The position numbers and the translations under genes are program-made. Under the pieces are notes generated by a model. The model saw nothing but the letters and a program-made list of their open reading frames with translations. It did no database searches and had not been told where the DNA came from. From positions 2,924,001 to 2,988,000 of the forward strand of contig NZ_CP011994.1 in assembly GCF_001632845.1 (NCBI RefSeq): a stretch of 64,000 bases of DNA, given 5' to 3'. Positions 7,911-16,017 of this stretch are shown here, piece after piece. Within the stretch, counting starts at the first letter, position 1; each line of letters opens with the position of its first letter. The DNA is from Ectothiorhodospira sp. BSL-9 (GTDB lineage: Bacteria > Pseudomonadota > Gammaproteobacteria > Ectothiorhodospirales > Ectothiorhodospiraceae).

Positions 7911-9485
7911 GTGACCGCCGCCGAACGCCGGATACTGCCCATTGGCATCCAGTCTTTTAGCAAGCTGCGCGAGGGCCACTACTACTACGTGGACAAGACC
8001 CCCCTGATCCACTCCATGGCGAAGATCGGGGGGTACTACTTCCTCTCCCGCCCCCGCCGATTCGGCAAGAGCCTGCTGCTGGATACCTTGAGTTGCCTGT
8101 TCGAAGGCCGAAAGGCCCTGTTCGAAGGGCTGTACATCCATGATAAGTGGGACTGGCGGAAAACCCACCCGGTCATCCGCATCAGCTTTGCCGATGGCGT
8201 GGTCCAAACCCGTGAGGAACTGGATGCCCACATCTGGCACCAACTGAAAACTCAACGTGAAAGGCTGGAACTCACCCAACCACCGGCCGCGATCATCTCC
8301 GGTGAGTTTTCATCACTGATCCGTCAGGCTCACGCCCGCTATGGCCAGGGTGCCGTGGTCCTGATCGATGAATACGACAAGCCCATCCTGGACAATATTC
8401 GCGACCCCGAACGCGCCCGCGAACTGCGCGAGGGCCTCAAGAATCTCTACAGCGTGCTCAAGGACGCTGATCCCCATCTGCATTTCGTACTGCTCACGGG
8501 GGTATCCAAGTTCAGCAAGGTCAGCCTGTTCTCGGGGCTGAATAACCTCAACGACATTACCCTGGATGCCCCCTTCAGCACCCTCTGCGGCTATACCGAC
8601 GGGGACATCGATACGGTGTTTGCCCGGGAGCTGCCTGGCCTTGACCGCGAATCCATCCGCCGATGGTACAACGGCTATCGCTGGGGTGGGCAGGAGGTCA
8701 CGTCCGTTTACAACCCCTTTGACGTGCTGCTGCTGTTCCAGAAACGTGAACTCGGCCCCTACTGGTTCGAGAGCGCCACGCCGACCTTTCTTGTCGATCT
8801 ACTCAAGGAGCGCGGCGTCTTCACCCCTGCACTCACCGCATGGCACAGTCGGCCGGCGCTGCTCAGCCGTTTCGACGTGGATGACATCGCCACCGAGGCC
8901 CTGCTGTTTCAGACAGGCTACCTCACCCTCAAGAACATTCATAAAGAGGTGCCCAACCGACCACTCTACGAACTGGGCCTCCCCAACCAGGAGGTGGAGA
9001 TCAGCCTCAACGAGGCCCTGCTGCCCACGCTGGGACTCAGTGACGCGGTCTTTGATGAACTGGTCATCCGGTTGCCGCGCCTGCTGAAGGCCGCCGACAT
9101 GGCGGGCCTTGAGGCCCACATGAAGGCCCTCTACGCTGGCCTGCCCCACGACTGGTATCGCAACAACCCTATTGCCCAATACGAGGGGCATTATGCCAGC
9201 GTGTTCTACAGCCACTTCGCCGCACTGGGCGTCCAGGTCACGGTGGAAGATGCCAGCCACCATGGGCGCGTGGACATGACCGTCTATTTCGGCGGTCACA
9301 TCTATGTCTTTGAGTTCAAGGTGGTGGAGCAACTGCCCGAAGGCAGAGCCTTGGAGCAAATCAAGGACAAAGGCTATGCCGACAAGTATCGTGCCTCAGG
9401 CAAGCCCATTCACCTGGTCGGCGTGGAGTTTTCGAGCGAACAGCGGCAGATCGTGGCATTCGATGTGGACACTTTGGGGCCATAG
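7911..9485 (+). CDS. AAA-ATPase-like / PD-(D/E)XK protein, divergent inverted copy 3
   Basis: It starts at GTG 7911, with GGAGG five bases upstream (GGAGGCCACC-GTG). The 524-residue product has the same layout as its neighbours: RPRRFGKS P-loop, LIDEYDKP Walker B, and a C-terminal GRVDM...VFEFKV nuclease core. It is clearly a paralogue but much more diverged than copies 1, 2, 4 and 5, and it is transcribed in the opposite direction. Its stop is only 19 bases from the stop of copy 4, and no REP separates them, unlike the other junctions. It may be an older member of the family around which the other units duplicated, or a separate insertion. An 18-base imperfect hairpin (7858-7875, GGAGGT/ACCTCC) lies upstream. 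Confidence 0.85.
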   Translation: MTAAERRILPIGIQSFSKLREGHYYYVDKTPLIHSMAKIGGYYFLSRPRRFGKSLLLDTLSCLFEGRKALFEGLYIHDKWDWRKTHPVIRISFADGVVQTREELDAHIWHQLKTQRERLELTQPPAAIISGEFSSLIRQAHARYGQGAVVLIDEYDKPILDNIRDPERARELREGLKNLYSVLKDADPHLHFVLLTGVSKFSKVSLFSGLNNLNDITLDAPFSTLCGYTDGDIDTVFARELPGLDRESIRRWYNGYRWGGQEVTSVYNPFDVLLLFQKRELGPYWFESATPTFLVDLLKERGVFTPALTAWHSRPALLSRFDVDDIATEALLFQTGYLTLKNIHKEVPNRPLYELGLPNQEVEISLNEALLPTLGLSDAVFDELVIRLPRLLKAADMAGLEAHMKALYAGLPHDWYRNNPIAQYEGHYASVFYSHFAALGVQVTVEDASHHGRVDMTVYFGGHIYVFEFKVVEQLPEGRALEQIKDKGYADKYRASGKPIHLVGVEFSSEQRQIVAFDVDTLGP

Positions 9486-9504
9486 ATGTGTTTTGGGGGC
9501 TTGA

Positions 9505-11070
9505 TCACAGGGTTTCCACATCAAACGCCACGATCTGGCGCTGTTCGCTGGAGAATTCCACCCCAATCAGGTGGATGACCTTGCCCTGGCCCTGGTATTT
9601 GTCGGCGTAGCCCTTGTCCTTGAGCTGCTGTAGCGCCCTGCCCTCCGGGAGTTGTTCCACCACCTTGAACTCGAACAGGTAGACATGGCCATTGAAGTCC
9701 AGGGCCATGTCTACCCGGCCCATGTGGGTGGAGTCCTCCACCCGGATCAGCAGCCCCAGCGCCGCCAGGTGGCTGTAGAACACGCTGGCATAATGCCCTT
9801 CATATTGAGCGATGGGGTTGTTGCGGTACCAGTCGTGGGGCAGGCTGGCGAACAGGGATTTGAGATGGGTTTCCAGGGCCTTGAGGTCGTGGGCCTGCAG
9901 GGCCCGGAACAGGGTGAGGGTTTCCCGGCCTGAACGCGGCAGACCCAGGGCCGGCAGCAGGGCCTGGTTGAGGCTGGACTCCACTTCCCGGTTGGGATAA
10001 CCCAGGGTGTACAGCCAGTAGCCGGTGATGGGTTGTTCCACCTTGTGGATGGTGAGATAGCCGGTCTGGAACAACAGGGCCTCGGTGGCGATGTCGTCCA
10101 CGTCGAAGCGCCCGAGCAGGCTTGCTTCGGTCTCCATGGCTTCCAGGCGTGGGGTGTACAGGCCCCGTTCCGCCAGCAGCTTGACCAGAAAACTGGGTGT
10201 GGCGCTCTCGAACCAGTAAGGGCGGAATTCTCGTTTCTGGAACAACAGCAGGACGTCGAAGGGGTTGTAGACTGCGGCAGTCGTCTCATCTCCCCAACGA
10301 TAGCCGTTGTACCAATCCTTGATCTGCTGGCGATCCAATCCAGGCAGCTCCGGGGCGAAGACAGTATCCAGGTCTTCGTCGGTATAGCCACAGATCGGGG
10401 CGTAGGGTTTATCCAGGGTGATGTCGTTGAGGTTGTTGAGCCCGGAAAACAGACTCACCTTGCTGAACTTGGACACCCCCGTAAGCAGGCAGAAACGCAG
10501 GTGGGGGTCAGCGTCCTTGAGGACGGAATAGAGATTCTTCAGGCCCTCCCTGAGTTGGCGGGCGGTGTCCGGCTCGGTGATATTGTCCAGGATGGGCTTG
10601 TCGTATTCGTCAATGAGGACGACCACTCGCTCGCCGTGCTGCCGATACGCCAGGCGAATCAGGTCGGAAAATTCTCCAGAGATATCCGGGGCTCCACTCT
10701 CCTCCACCCCCAGTCTCTCCCGATTGAGTCGCAGCAGGTGACGGATGCGGGCATCCAGGGCCTCGCGGCTATCCATGACACCATCGCCGAAACTCAGCCG
10801 AATGACAGGATGCCTGGTCTGCCAGTCCCAACGATCATGGATGTACAGGCCCCGGAACAGCGGCTCATTGGCCTCGAAGAGTTCCTTGAGGGTATCCAGC
10901 AGCAGGCTCTTGCCGAAGCGGCGGGGGCGGGAGAGAAAATAGTATTTTCCCTGCTCGATCAAGTGGTCGATGTACGGGGTCTTGTCCACATAGTAATAGC
11001 CTTCGCGTATGATTCCGGTGAAGGACTGCACACCTATAGGGAGTTTGCGGCGGGCAGATGAGGTCGTCAT
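9505..11070 (-). CDS. AAA-ATPase-like / PD-(D/E)XK protein, array copy 4
   Basis: The start is the ATG at 11,070 with the shared AGGA ribosome site; the product is 521 residues. The ATPase and nuclease motifs are intact. It combines the common N-terminal block with block 2 of the second type (MDSREALDARIRHLLRLN, then DISGEFSDLIRLAYRQ) and block 3 of the copy-1 type (LDKPYAPICGYTDEDLD). Thus it differs from copy 1 in blocks 1 and 2, and from copy 5 in block 3. Small private changes (IKDWYNGY in place of IRQWYNGY) show that it is not a fresh duplicate. It is convergent with copy 3. Confidence 0.85.
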   Translation of the reverse strand: MTTSSARRKLPIGVQSFTGIIREGYYYVDKTPYIDHLIEQGKYYFLSRPRRFGKSLLLDTLKELFEANEPLFRGLYIHDRWDWQTRHPVIRLSFGDGVMDSREALDARIRHLLRLNRERLGVEESGAPDISGEFSDLIRLAYRQHGERVVVLIDEYDKPILDNITEPDTARQLREGLKNLYSVLKDADPHLRFCLLTGVSKFSKVSLFSGLNNLNDITLDKPYAPICGYTDEDLDTVFAPELPGLDRQQIKDWYNGYRWGDETTAAVYNPFDVLLLFQKREFRPYWFESATPSFLVKLLAERGLYTPRLEAMETEASLLGRFDVDDIATEALLFQTGYLTIHKVEQPITGYWLYTLGYPNREVESSLNQALLPALGLPRSGRETLTLFRALQAHDLKALETHLKSLFASLPHDWYRNNPIAQYEGHYASVFYSHLAALGLLIRVEDSTHMGRVDMALDFNGHVYLFEFKVVEQLPEGRALQQLKDKGYADKYQGQGKVIHLIGVEFSSEQRQIVAFDVETL

Positions 11071-11416
11071 AGGGTCAATTCCTGGGGACAACAAGGGCCT
11101 TGTCACATGACCGTGAGTTTACCCCCTTGCAGGCCACCCGTGGTGGTTGGGCCTGGCACAGTCTCCATGGGACACCGGATGATGTACCCAAATGGAAAGG
11201 CCCCACCACATTCCATGTAGCGGGGCCCATGTCGCTCGGCAATGACCCATCCATTGGATCCTCCGTGAAGCACTGCCTTTCATCCTTGACTGCCTTCACT
11301 GGCGACGAGAGTTATTTTCCACAGTTTCAAAAGGGAAACAACTGCAACATCTCCATAATGTGAAGCAGTTCAACCCTCTGTGCCCTCCGCTTTTCGCGGC
11401 CCGGGGCCGCTCCCAC
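11071..11416. repeat. Duplicated upstream leader of array copy 4, ending in a REP
   Basis: This leader matches the one at 5558 almost base for base, including TCCATAATG and the GAAGCAGTTCAACCCTCT flank. The REP (11,395-11,416) has the compensated palindrome GCGGCCCGGGGCCGC. It separates copy 4 from copy 5. No gene was found in it. Confidence 0.8.
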
Positions 11417-11435
11417 GGGGATTTCCTGGGCTTGA

Positions 11436-13001
11436 TCACAGGGTTTCCACCTCAAACGCCACGATCTGGCGCTGTTCGCTGGAGAATTCCACCCCAATCA
11501 GGTGGATGGCCTTGCCCTGGCCCTGGTATTTGTCGGCGTAGCCCTTGTCCTTGATCTGCTGTAGCGCCCTGCCCTCCGGGAGCTGTTCCACCACCTTGAA
11601 CTCGAACAGGTAGACATGGCCATTGAAGTCCAGGGCCATGTCTACCCGGCCCATATGGGTGGAGTCCTCCACCCGGATCAGCAGCCCCAGCGCCGCCAGG
11701 TGGCTGTAGAACACGCTGGCATAGTGCCCCTCGTATTGGGCGATGGGGTTGTTGCGGTACCAGTCGTGGGGCAGGCTGGCGAACAGGGATTTGAGATGGG
11801 TTTCCAGGGCCTTGAGGTCGTGGGCCTGCAGGGCCCGGAACAGGGTGAGGGTTTCCCGGCCTGAACGGGGCAGACCCAGGGCCGGCAGCAGGGCCTGGTT
11901 GAGGCTGGACTCCACTTCCCGATTGGGATAACCCAGGGTATACAGCCAGTAGCCGGTGATGGGTTGTTCCACCTTATGGATGGTGAGATAGCCGGTCTGG
12001 AACAACAGGGCCTCGGTGGCAATGTCGTCCACGTCGAAACGCCCGAGCAGGCTTGCTTCGGTCTCCATGGCTTCCAGGCGTGGGGTGTACAGGCCCCTTT
12101 CCGCCAGCAGCTTGACCAGAAAACTGGGGGTGGCGCTCTCGAACCAGTAAGGGCGGAATTCCCGTTCCTGGAACAACAGCAGGACATCGAAGGGGTTATA
12201 CACCGACGGTTGGCGCTCATCGCCCCAGCGGTAGCCGTTGTACCACTGGCGGATCTGCTGGCGATCCAGACCGGGGAGTTCCGGGGCAAACACGGTGTCC
12301 ACGTCCTCGTCGGTGTAGCCACAGATGGGGCCGTAATCACTGGAGAGGGTGATGTCGCGCAGGTTATTCAGCCCCGAGAACAGGCTCACCTTGCTGAACT
12401 TGGACACCCCCGTGAGCAGGCAGAAACGCAGGTGGGGGTCAGCATCCTTGAGGACGGAATAGAGGTTCTTCAGGCCTTCCCTGAGTTCGCGAGCGGTGTC
12501 CGGCTCGGTGATATTGTCCAGGATGGGCTTGTCGTATTCATCAATGAGGACGGCCACTCGCTCACCATGCTGCCGATACGCCAGGCGAATCAGGTCGGAA
12601 AATTCTCCAGAGATATCCGGGGCTCCACTCTCCTCCACCCCCAGTCTCTCCCGATTGAGTCGCAGCAAGTGACGGATGCGGGCATCCAGGGCCTCGCGGC
12701 TATCCATGACACCATCGCCGAAGCTCAGCCGAATGACAGGATGCCTGGTCTGCCAGTCCCAACGATCATGAATGTACAGGCCCCGGAACAGCGGCTCATT
12801 GGCCTCGAAGAGTTCCTTGAGGGTATCCAGCAGCAGGCTCTTGCCGAATCGGCGGGGGCGGGAGAGGAAATAGTATTTTCCCTGCTCGATCAAGTGGTCG
12901 ATGTGCGGGGTCTTGTCCACATAGTAATAGCCCTCGCGTACGATTCCGGCGAAGGACTGCACACCTATGGGAAGTTTGCGGCGGGCAGATGAGGTCGTCA
13001 T
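11436..13001 (-). CDS. AAA-ATPase-like / PD-(D/E)XK protein, array copy 5
   Basis: The start is the ATG at 13,001 with the common AGGA ribosome site; the product is 521 residues with intact P-loop (RPRRFGKS), Walker B (LIDEYDKP) and C-terminal nuclease core. It pairs block 2 of the copy-4 type with block 3 of the copy-2 type, a fourth distinct combination. The upstream region matches the other leaders only to about 13,038 and then becomes unique sequence, so this marks the right edge of the duplicated array. Function is unknown, as for the other copies. Confidence 0.85.
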   Translation of the reverse strand: MTTSSARRKLPIGVQSFAGIVREGYYYVDKTPHIDHLIEQGKYYFLSRPRRFGKSLLLDTLKELFEANEPLFRGLYIHDRWDWQTRHPVIRLSFGDGVMDSREALDARIRHLLRLNRERLGVEESGAPDISGEFSDLIRLAYRQHGERVAVLIDEYDKPILDNITEPDTARELREGLKNLYSVLKDADPHLRFCLLTGVSKFSKVSLFSGLNNLRDITLSSDYGPICGYTDEDVDTVFAPELPGLDRQQIRQWYNGYRWGDERQPSVYNPFDVLLLFQEREFRPYWFESATPSFLVKLLAERGLYTPRLEAMETEASLLGRFDVDDIATEALLFQTGYLTIHKVEQPITGYWLYTLGYPNREVESSLNQALLPALGLPRSGRETLTLFRALQAHDLKALETHLKSLFASLPHDWYRNNPIAQYEGHYASVFYSHLAALGLLIRVEDSTHMGRVDMALDFNGHVYLFEFKVVEQLPEGRALQQIKDKGYADKYQGQGKAIHLIGVEFSSEQRQIVAFEVETL

Positions 13002-13091
13002 AGGGTCAATTCCTGGGGACAATAAGGGCCATGTCACATGATGTTCAGCCTGGGGTGGGAGTTATCCAGCGAGCAAGGGAGTATGCGAGCA

Positions 13092-13511
13092 CTACCGCCC
13101 AAGACAGGTCACCACCACCTCTCGAGCATGCCCACGGGCGCGGTGTTCCCAGAGAAAGATCCCCTGCCAGGTGCCAAGCATGAGCCGCCCCTGACCGAAT
13201 GGCACCGTAAGACCTGCACCCGTGAGAATGCTGCGGATGTGCGCCGACATGTCGTCCGGCCCTTCCATGGCATGAGCATACTTGGGGTCACCATCCGGCA
13301 CGGTGCGGGTCATGTATCCCTCCAGATCCTTGAGCACTGTGGGATCAGCATTTTCCGTGATGGTCAGCGAGGCGCTGGTATGACGACAGAAGATCTGGCA
13401 GATGCCGGCCTGCAAGCCCGACGTGCTCAGCACATCATTCACCGCTGCCGTCATCTCCGACTGCCCCCGGCCCCGGGTATTGATGGTGATGCTCGTTTGA
13501 TGAATGTCCAT
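13092..13511 (-). CDS. yjbQ: YjbQ/UPF0047 family protein
   Basis: I start at the ATG at 13,511 (MDIHQTSITI), giving 139 residues, the usual length for the family; the longer frame reads through the hairpin upstream. The signature CRHTSASLTITENADP and the later LMLGTWQGIFLWEHR...R are typical of YjbQ (UPF0047). The E. coli member was reported to have weak thiamin-phosphate synthase activity, but its main role is unknown. The gene lies downstream of tRNA-Val on the same strand, separated by a strong hairpin, and its 3' end is 90 bases from array copy 5. Confidence 0.9.
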   Translation of the reverse strand: MDIHQTSITINTRGRGQSEMTAAVNDVLSTSGLQAGICQIFCRHTSASLTITENADPTVLKDLEGYMTRTVPDGDPKYAHAMEGPDDMSAHIRSILTGAGLTVPFGQGRLMLGTWQGIFLWEHRARGHAREVVVTCLGR

Positions 13512-13562
13512 GACGCTACCCTCGGCGTGCCCGATTTCAGGATCAGGATAACGGATTCGACA

Positions 13563-13608
13563 CATACGAAAAGGCCCCTTCCAACCAAGGAAGGGGCCTT
13601 TTCGTATG
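13563..13608. terminator. 20-bp perfect hairpin, likely bidirectional terminator
   Basis: Bases 13,563-13,582 are the exact reverse complement of 13,589-13,608, with a six-base loop AACCAA. The stem contains AAAAGGCCCC and GGGGCCTTTT, so either strand has a GC stem running into four T residues. It lies just past the 3' end of tRNA-Val and upstream of yjbQ, and probably ends the tRNA transcript. Confidence 0.8.
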
Positions 13609-13622
13609 TATTCAAAACGATA

Positions 13623-13699
13623 TGGTAGGCGCGATTGGACTCGAACCAACGACCCCTACCATGTCAAGGTAGTGCTCTAACCAGCTGAGCTACGCGCCT
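13623..13699 (-). tRNA. tRNA-Val (anticodon GAC)
   Basis: On the minus strand the sequence starts AGGCGCG and ends CGCGCCT-A-CCA, so the acceptor stem is complete and CCA is encoded. The anticodon stem CTACC/GGTAG encloses the loop TTGACAT, giving anticodon GAC for valine. The D arm (AGCTCAGCTGGTTAGAGC) and T arm (GGTTCGAGTCC) are canonical. It is 77 bases including CCA and closely resembles E. coli tRNA-Val(GAC). Confidence 0.95.
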
Positions 13700-13701
13700 G
13701 T

Positions 13702-14253
13702 CGTGTTCGAGTTGGGCATTATACAGGCTGCCCATTGGGTGTCAACATGAAATTCAAGGAACTGATTTAACTGATAAAAAATGGTGTTCCCTCAGATCAC
13801 GCACCATCTGCTCCGACGCTACCCAGTCAGAGATCCCAAACCTCTCAAGGCACCGGGGGGGAAAGTCCGTGCCCAAATCGTGCCCAAACTGTGCCCGGAT
13901 AATAAAGGCCCTACCCCCTGCCCCAAATAACCATGTGCCGTACCTGAATACCACCCATATCGGGCTGCCCGGAAGGTCACCACCAAGCACCACAGCACGA
14001 GGCCGCAATGGCGACGGATACATGAGTAACTCTCGGTCATCACGACACGGCATGCCCAAGCAATCCCCGCCAGGCTGCTTTTTCACAACAGTTACGAGAG
14101 ACCTTTGCGGTGCGCTGAGCACTGCTCGTCATGCTCCGATCCCCGGCGTCACAAACCAGGATCACTTGGACTGGGGCACTGAAAGACATGGAGATATGCA
14201 AAGTCGGCGGTAAGTCTGCCGCCACCACGCCGCAGACAAACGCAGACGGTCGG
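13702..14253. other. Non-coding stretch with three tandem 11-bp repeats
   Basis: No convincing gene is present. Bases 13,869-13,901 hold three head-to-tail 11-base repeats, GTGCCCAAATC, GTGCCCAAACT and GTGCCCGGATA. Short tandem sites of this size resemble arm-type binding sites of tyrosine recombinases, and an integrase gene lies 0.9 kb away, but the link is inference. The remaining sequence shows nothing I can name. Confidence 0.4.
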
Positions 14254-14442
14254 TCAACCCTGCTTCGGGGGGCACTTGCCAAGGCCGGAGAGATATTTCT
14301 CTATGGCCTGCCTTACGACGTCTGATCGAGTAGGGATGTTTCCCTGGGGTGTCCGCTGCTCAGCGCGGCATTCATCAAGCAACGCAAGAGTCTCGTCGTC
14401 TAGTCGTATGTTCACTTGTCGTTGCTGTGTGCGCTTCACCAC
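14254..14442 (-). CDS. Small ribbon-helix-helix (CopG/Arc-like) repressor
   Basis: A 62-residue protein starting at GTG 14,442 with GGGAG six bases upstream. The segment RQVNIRLDDETLALLDECRAEQ followed by TRSDVVRQAIEKYLSG is a textbook ribbon-helix-helix fold: a short beta strand, then two helices. Such proteins bind palindromic operators as dimers. It is divergent from the AlpA-like/integrase operon, and two perfect 15-bp palindromes lie in the 149-bp spacer, so it probably represses that operon and perhaps itself. No toxin gene follows it, so a toxin-antitoxin role is not supported. Confidence 0.75.
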   Translation of the reverse strand: MVKRTQQRQVNIRLDDETLALLDECRAEQRTPQGNIPTRSDVVRQAIEKYLSGLGKCPPKQG

Positions 14443-14513
14443 AGGGGGCTCCCGTCCTCGTTCTCTTGTTTGACCACCTTGAGTCTACCGTCTCCCCCCT
14501 TGCTTGTGTAGCT

Positions 14514-14577
14514 GTATAGCCACTTGACAATACGTATAGCGGCTATACAATAAGTGTTGAATGTATAGCCGCTATAC
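14514..14577 (+). promoter_or_regulatory. Promoter with two palindromic operators
   Basis: A promoter is visible: TTGACA (14,524-14,529), a 16-base spacer, and TACAAT (14,546-14,551). Two perfect 15-base palindromes of the form GTATAGC-N-GCTATAC lie at 14,534-14,548 (covering the -10 side) and 14,563-14,577 (just before the ribosome site). A half site GTATAGC starts at 14,514. The arrangement fits cooperative repression by the divergently encoded ribbon-helix-helix protein. Confidence 0.75.
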
Positions 14578-14591
14578 GAAGGAGGTGGCAA

Positions 14592-14813
14592 ATGACGTAC
14601 CTGACGACCGAAGAACTGGCCAAGCGCCTCAGCTACAACCCCCGTTACATCAATAACGTGCTGCGACCGAAACACCTGGATGAAGGCAGGCACTACGTGC
14701 GGCCGTTTGGTGGGCGCAAGGTGCTCTACATCTGGGAAAACATTGAGGAGGACATGTTCTGCGACCAGCCCGTGGGCATCCCCATGGCAAACGGGGGGGT
14801 GTGCAATGGCTAA
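14592..14813 (+). CDS. AlpA/excisionase-like helix-turn-helix protein
   Basis: The start is fixed by GGAGGT (14,581-14,586) before ATG 14,592. The 73-residue product begins MTYLTTEELAKRLSYNPRYI, the winged-helix opening of AlpA/Xis-type DNA-binding proteins, followed by GRHYVRPFGGRKVLYIWENIEE, the usual wing region. Its 3' end overlaps the integrase start by eight bases, so the two are probably translationally coupled. It may act as recombination directionality factor or as regulator of the integrase. Confidence 0.7.
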   Translation: MTYLTTEELAKRLSYNPRYINNVLRPKHLDEGRHYVRPFGGRKVLYIWENIEEDMFCDQPVGIPMANGGVCNG

Positions 14814-16017
14814 GGTGCGAGCTCGCCCAGATAGCGGGAAGCTTTTCATTGACTTCCGCTACCAAAACAAGCGCTGTCGCGAATTGACCGCCCTGGACGA
14901 CACGGGCGTTAATCGGAAACGACTGGAGAAACTTGCAAAGCGAATTGATGCCGAGATCGCGGCGGGGATTTTTGACTACTCCAAGTTCTTCCCGAACAGC
15001 AAGCGCGCCCAGCAGCTCCAGCAACCGCAGACCGATGGTGGCACGAGGTCCCACCAGGGAGATGTGGAAACTTCCGACTCACCGCAGCTCAAGGAATTCG
15101 CCGAAACCTGGTTCGCCGAAAACGACCTTCGCTGGAAGCGCTCCTACCGCAAGAAGCTGCACGACATCTGGGAGAAGAAACTGCACCCGCAGTTCGGAGA
15201 GAAAAAGGTCAGCGACATCTCCAAACCCGAGATCCTCCAGTTCCGCGCAGAACTCGCCAAAGTACGCCGCGGAAAGGAGGAAGGCCTTTCACCCTCTCGG
15301 ATCAACCAGATCATGAATCTGCTTGAACAATTGCTGGAGGAAGCCGCCGACCGATTCGACTTTAACACGCCCTTCAAGGGAATCAAGCCACTGCGGATCC
15401 CCCGCACCCAGGTCGATCCCTTTTCCCTCGAAGAGGTTCAGCAGTTCCTGGCAACCGTGCCTGCCGAGTGGCGCCCCTACTGGTTGGTGCGCTTTTTCAC
15501 CGGCATGCGCACGAGCGAGGTCGATGGCTTGAAGTGGAAGTACGTGGACTTCGAGCGGCGGGAAATCATGGTGATGGAAACCCGTGTCGAAGGCGAAGAG
15601 GACACGCCAAAGACTGACGGGTCTCATCGCGCGATCCAGATGTCGGACATCGTCCATCAGGCGCTCCAGGAACAACACGCGACCAGCGCCGAGCGCAGCG
15701 AATATGTGTTCTGCACCCGCTACGGATATCCACTGACCTACCGCAACGTCAATAACCGGGTCTGGTATCCCACATTGGCCAAGGCGGGCCTCAAGCGCCG
15801 CAATCCTTACCAGACCCGCCATACCGCCGCGACCCTGTGGCTGGCCGCCGGCGAAAGCCCCGAGTGGATCGCGCGCCAGATGGGCCATTCCAACACCAAG
15901 ATGCTGTTCACCACGTACTCCCGGTACGTGCCCAACCTCACGCGTCAGGACGGGTCCGCCATGGACCGCCTGCTCAAGTCCCGTTTCACCGACCACGCAT
16001 GGAGGGCACAGGAATGA
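14806..16017 (+). CDS. Phage-type tyrosine recombinase (integrase)
   Basis: I take ATG 14,806 (MAKVRARPDSGK), which overlaps the preceding gene by eight bases; the frame is open further upstream but that part is out of place. The 403-residue protein has an N-terminal arm-binding region (about 1-70), a SAM-like core-binding domain (about 95-195) and the catalytic domain. Catalytic residues are R235 (TGMRTSEV), R338 in YQTRHTAAT (tyrosine at 335 replaces the usual histidine, as in many phage integrases), H361 (MGHSN) and nucleophile Y371 (TTYSRY). It should catalyse site-specific integration. tRNA-Val is 1.1 kb away, but I found no duplicated att core. Confidence 0.9.
   Translation: MAKVRARPDSGKLFIDFRYQNKRCRELTALDDTGVNRKRLEKLAKRIDAEIAAGIFDYSKFFPNSKRAQQLQQPQTDGGTRSHQGDVETSDSPQLKEFAETWFAENDLRWKRSYRKKLHDIWEKKLHPQFGEKKVSDISKPEILQFRAELAKVRRGKEEGLSPSRINQIMNLLEQLLEEAADRFDFNTPFKGIKPLRIPRTQVDPFSLEEVQQFLATVPAEWRPYWLVRFFTGMRTSEVDGLKWKYVDFERREIMVMETRVEGEEDTPKTDGSHRAIQMSDIVHQALQEQHATSAERSEYVFCTRYGYPLTYRNVNNRVWYPTLAKAGLKRRNPYQTRHTAATLWLAAGESPEWIARQMGHSNTKMLFTTYSRYVPNLTRQDGSAMDRLLKSRFTDHAWRAQE

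Noticed and set aside
3995-13001. A diversity-generating retroelement as the cause of block variation
   Set aside because: There is no reverse transcriptase or template repeat, and the differences are whole-block swaps, not adenine-directed changes.
13623-13699. tRNA-Val as the integration site of the adjacent element
   Set aside because: No second copy of the tRNA end was found in the window and the integrase lies on the 5' side, so I do not claim an att site.
13754-14122. A 122-codon minus-strand frame near the 11-bp repeats
   Set aside because: It has no ribosome site, no recognised domain and runs through the tandem repeats; overlapping frames of similar length exist on the plus strand.
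14254-14442. Toxin-antitoxin module
   Set aside because: The ribbon-helix-helix protein could be an antitoxin, but no toxin-like gene lies next to it on the same strand, while the palindromes point to repression of the integrase operon.
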